DNA of 64,000 nt from Rhynchosporium graminicola (Eukaryota; Ascomycota; Leotiomycetes; Helotiales; Ploettnerulaceae), in NCBI GenBank assembly GCA_900074885.1, contig FJUW01000046.1:15592-79591 (forward strand). The letters run 5' to 3'. A program made the position numbers and the translations under genes. The first letter of the stretch is position 1. Every line of letters starts with the position of its first letter. The notes under the pieces are model-generated. The model did no database searches. It worked only from the letters and a program-made list of their open reading frames with translations, and had not been told where the DNA came from. Of this stretch, positions 61,501-64,000 are shown piece after piece.

Positions 61501-64000
61501 GTAAAGCTTTCGCCAGAGCTTGCTTGCCCAGCGCCTTCAGAACTCTCATAATCCATGTCAGTGGTCGGAGTATTGAGGTAATCCTGCCCACTGAAGTCAC
61601 TCGGAGGGGCCAATGCAATATGGAGATTGGGAAGATGCATGCTCGGCGATTCAGCCTGCTCTTTTGGGTAAGATATCTCGGGTGATGGCTCGGGAAAGTT
61701 GGTAAATGTGACATCTTCCACGTTGTGATCCTCATCATTGCTAGACAATTGGTCCTCCCTGCATCCAAACATATCGTCTGATCTCGACTCAGCTGAGGTA
61801 GCTTCTTGAGGACTAGCAATGGTGACGGTCGATGTGAAAATGAGCTGCTCCGCGCAAAATACTTCAGGAGGCGAAGGACCTTTTTCAAATGTATCTTCCA
61901 TAGGAGTCGGTTCTGGTTCTTCCACTGCTGTAGCATCGAGCATGATTTGAATGTCCTCCTCCGCTCCCAGGCTCTGCATGCCAAAAAATGCCTGCTCCGG
62001 GCTCAACAGATCATCGAGAAACTCCACATTGCTGGAGAGTCGACTTGGTTCACATGGCATCCGGCTCAGCCGTGCAGCTTCGGTCTGCGGTTCATTCTCA
62101 ATCTCGGTGGGAGCATTTGATACTGCGGATGGGGGAGGTTCATCATCGTCCACAAATGAACCGGGAATCCCAAGTGTTGGAGAGTCTGCATCTACTGAGA
62201 CGCTCTGCGGTGCCGGTTGTGGTGTTTGGAAGGAAGTGTCGATGTGTAGAGGAGGCGACTTCGTTTCGGTCCTGTCCTCTTCTGTCGTGTGCTCTTTTGC
62301 ACGAGGATGCGCAGGAGGATCTACATCCTTCACAGTATCCTGCAACGCTAGCGTCGCTCTTGCAGCCTGCCGTTCGGTCAACCGTCGCAGATTATCTGCC
62401 CTGATTTTCTTCTGCTCGCTCTCGTGGATCGACTTGGTATATGCCCGTTGAATTGACTCCCGCTTCGCCACGAATTCCGCCTTGGTCAACGATACCTCCT
62501 GCCTTGTGCGCTGCGTCGCATCGTCGGCGATCGAAGTATTGCGAGTAATTTTCATGCCAGATCTAATATATTGTGGAGATCCTGACCGTTCAGCGGCCTT
62601 CTGTCGCGAACTTTCGGTCGAGGCAGACGATACAGGGAGTCGGGGTCGTGAGCTTCGCAGAGGTGGAGATGTCTTGGGCAGGGGGGCTGAGATGTAAGCC
62701 TTGAGACTGGCATTGTTTGATGTAGATTTTTCCGCGTTCCTTTTGCCTCGAGGTGATGAGCGAGGAGTTTTGTCTCTATTTGTCGGTGTCATGGAGCGAC
62801 CCGCAGGACTCCAAGGTCTCGGCTCGGGCTTGCGGAGCTTGCCATTAGAGAGTGATTTGGCTGCAAAGGGAGAATTTGCGCGTGTGGATGGTACGCTCGA
62901 CGAATCAGACGAAATGCTCAGCCGTTTGGAAGGCTTGGGCAAACGAGAAGGCTGCTCAGCGGCGATTGGAGGATGTTTCGAGGTCTGAAACGACGGGTTG
63001 ACACCATTCATGGTATTTACCTTTGAATCTTGGAAGTCGCTATGGTTTCGATTATGGCCTCTCGAGGAATGCGGTTTATTTATGTTAGCTTCTTCCAGGG
63101 TAGGTGTTGCCCCCAGATACCATGCCGTTGGAGAAATAGGGGATACATCAAGTTCTGATCTACTTCGTTTATGCTGCGACCGAGAAGGACGTAAGCTCGA
63201 GTCTGACGTCCTACGCGTTGCGGCCCGAGGAATGCCATAGGCTATATTTGGCGCTCCCTGGTCTACAGGAAGAACTTCACCGAACAATGGTCTTCTTGTT
63301 TGGGGAACAGGAATGTTTGGCGTTGTTGGCGAAAGGTTAGTCATGGACTTTGATGCTTGTGCATTCGAACCAGCAACGTTGAGTCGTGGTTTTCGAGCGA
63401 CTGCAGACTGGGTATTATTTGAGTGCTGGTCCTCGGGAGCAAACCTTATCCTCTGTGGCTTCGAATTCCCTGGAGATACAGTTCTTGCCTCTCTTGTAAC
63501 AGTTCCTGGTGGTCTCGAAGCCGCACCCTGCGCGCCCGGCGTGGCAGATCGTGGCTGGAATCCACGCTCTCGCATGTATCCAGAGGCACTGGGATCCCTG
63601 ACAATGGCCCTCGAAACAGGCTTGCGAACAGCAGCTCCACCTTGTTCATTGTTCTGATCGAATCGTTTCAACAAGTCCTTCACACTTGGCTTTCCAGGAT
63701 TTGTGAAGCCGTTCAAGACCGGAGTAGATTTCGCAATTCCAAACCCTTTGTTGTCTAGTGGGGTTGAGGCTGAACGGTATGAGGGCTTCAGAGCAGTGTG
63801 TGCTTGTGGTAGTGAGGGATGTTTCGGCGTCGTTCCATTCCCATTCGATCTTAAAGATGGTTGAGCTGGTCTTGGGTCAGAGAGTGGAGCAGCCATATCT
63901 GGAAAGGTATTGTTGTGGCCGTTTGTTGCCTGGATCACACCGCGATGTTCTCTGTAGAACTCAGCTGGATCTCCTCCGTTGAAGCTAGGCGCGGAATATC
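58554..64000 (-). CDS. DH-BAR-SH3 Rho/Cdc42 guanine nucleotide exchange factor (N-terminus beyond window)
   Basis: Exon 2 58670-58554 and exon 1 from 58722 to the window edge, with a 51-nt intron (GTAGGC donor, CTAAT branch, CAG acceptor). The frame stays open to the right edge, so the true start lies outside; 1797 residues are visible. Order from the N-terminus: a long Ser/Pro-rich disordered region with proline motifs (e.g. PPPKTSPVVPPKP near 61340), a DH (RhoGEF) domain at about 60880-60190 (IKELIDTESVYIKDM and LLVKPVQRITRYQLFL), a BAR-like domain at about 60130-59500 (YEALNETLKLELPKL), a Ser-rich linker, and a C-terminal SH3 split by the intron (AASLFEFNI, then GELWLAKNQDDSG and VGWIWSKHF). 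This is the layout of dynamin-binding protein (Tuba) and fission yeast Gef1-type factors that activate Cdc42 at membranes during polarity and septation. Confidence 0.92.

Noticed and set aside
1..64000. tRNA or rRNA genes
   Set aside because: No cloverleaf with A and B boxes or rRNA core sequence was noticed by eye; a tRNAscan-SE run would be needed to exclude one.

Overview
The window is from a filamentous ascomycete (Pezizomycotina). Evidence: short introns (about 45-100 nt) with GTAAGT/GTATGT-type donors and CTAAT/CTGAC-type branch sites, HET and fungal-specific regulator genes, Ty3/Gypsy chromoviruses, and C-to-T/G-to-A decay of repeats as expected from repeat-induced point mutation (RIP). 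Genus cannot be read from the sequence.

Layout. (1) 1-39393 is one AT-rich block of RIP-degraded LTR retrotransposons with no intact gene. It can be unpacked from LTR ends and target-site duplications (TSDs): element C2 (minus, 1069-34542) received element C1 (plus, 1223-8922, TSD ATACT) in its 3' LTR and element B1 (minus, 12633-30609, TSD TTTAG) in its pol gene. B1 in turn received A1 (plus, 16808-22472, TSD CTAGC) and A2 (minus, 24037-29593, TSD ATATT). The left edge holds the 3' end of another A copy and a small solo LTR (569-736, TSD AGTAG). The right flank is a chimeric LTR-pol-LTR-pol-LTR array (family D, 34919-39393). (2) 39394-42212 is a transition zone. It holds a three-exon gene for a cysteine-rich small secreted protein (39927-40297, minus), found by manual splicing, and an old decayed repeat. 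(3) 42213-53090 carries a HET-domain gene, a short conserved-looking ORF, a pseudogene and a separate intact seven-exon gene of the same fungal regulator-like family, and a bZIP pseudogene. (4) 54334-64000 is euchromatic: an MBOAT wax-synthase-like acyltransferase, a 2.4 kb spacer packed with simple repeats, and a large DH-BAR-SH3 Rho/Cdc42 exchange factor that runs off the right edge.

Themes. RIP-type changes are saturated in the repeats. Nonsense changes of the same kind (CAG/CAA to TAG/TAA) also kill two single-looking genes 7-14 kb from the block, which suggests leakage or former duplication. The most interesting items are the effector-like secreted protein at the block edge, an antisense reading frame kept in both copies of the C retroelement, and the paired dead and intact regulator genes. 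All exon models were built by eye from splice signals and frame continuity; family names come from motif recognition, not from searches.
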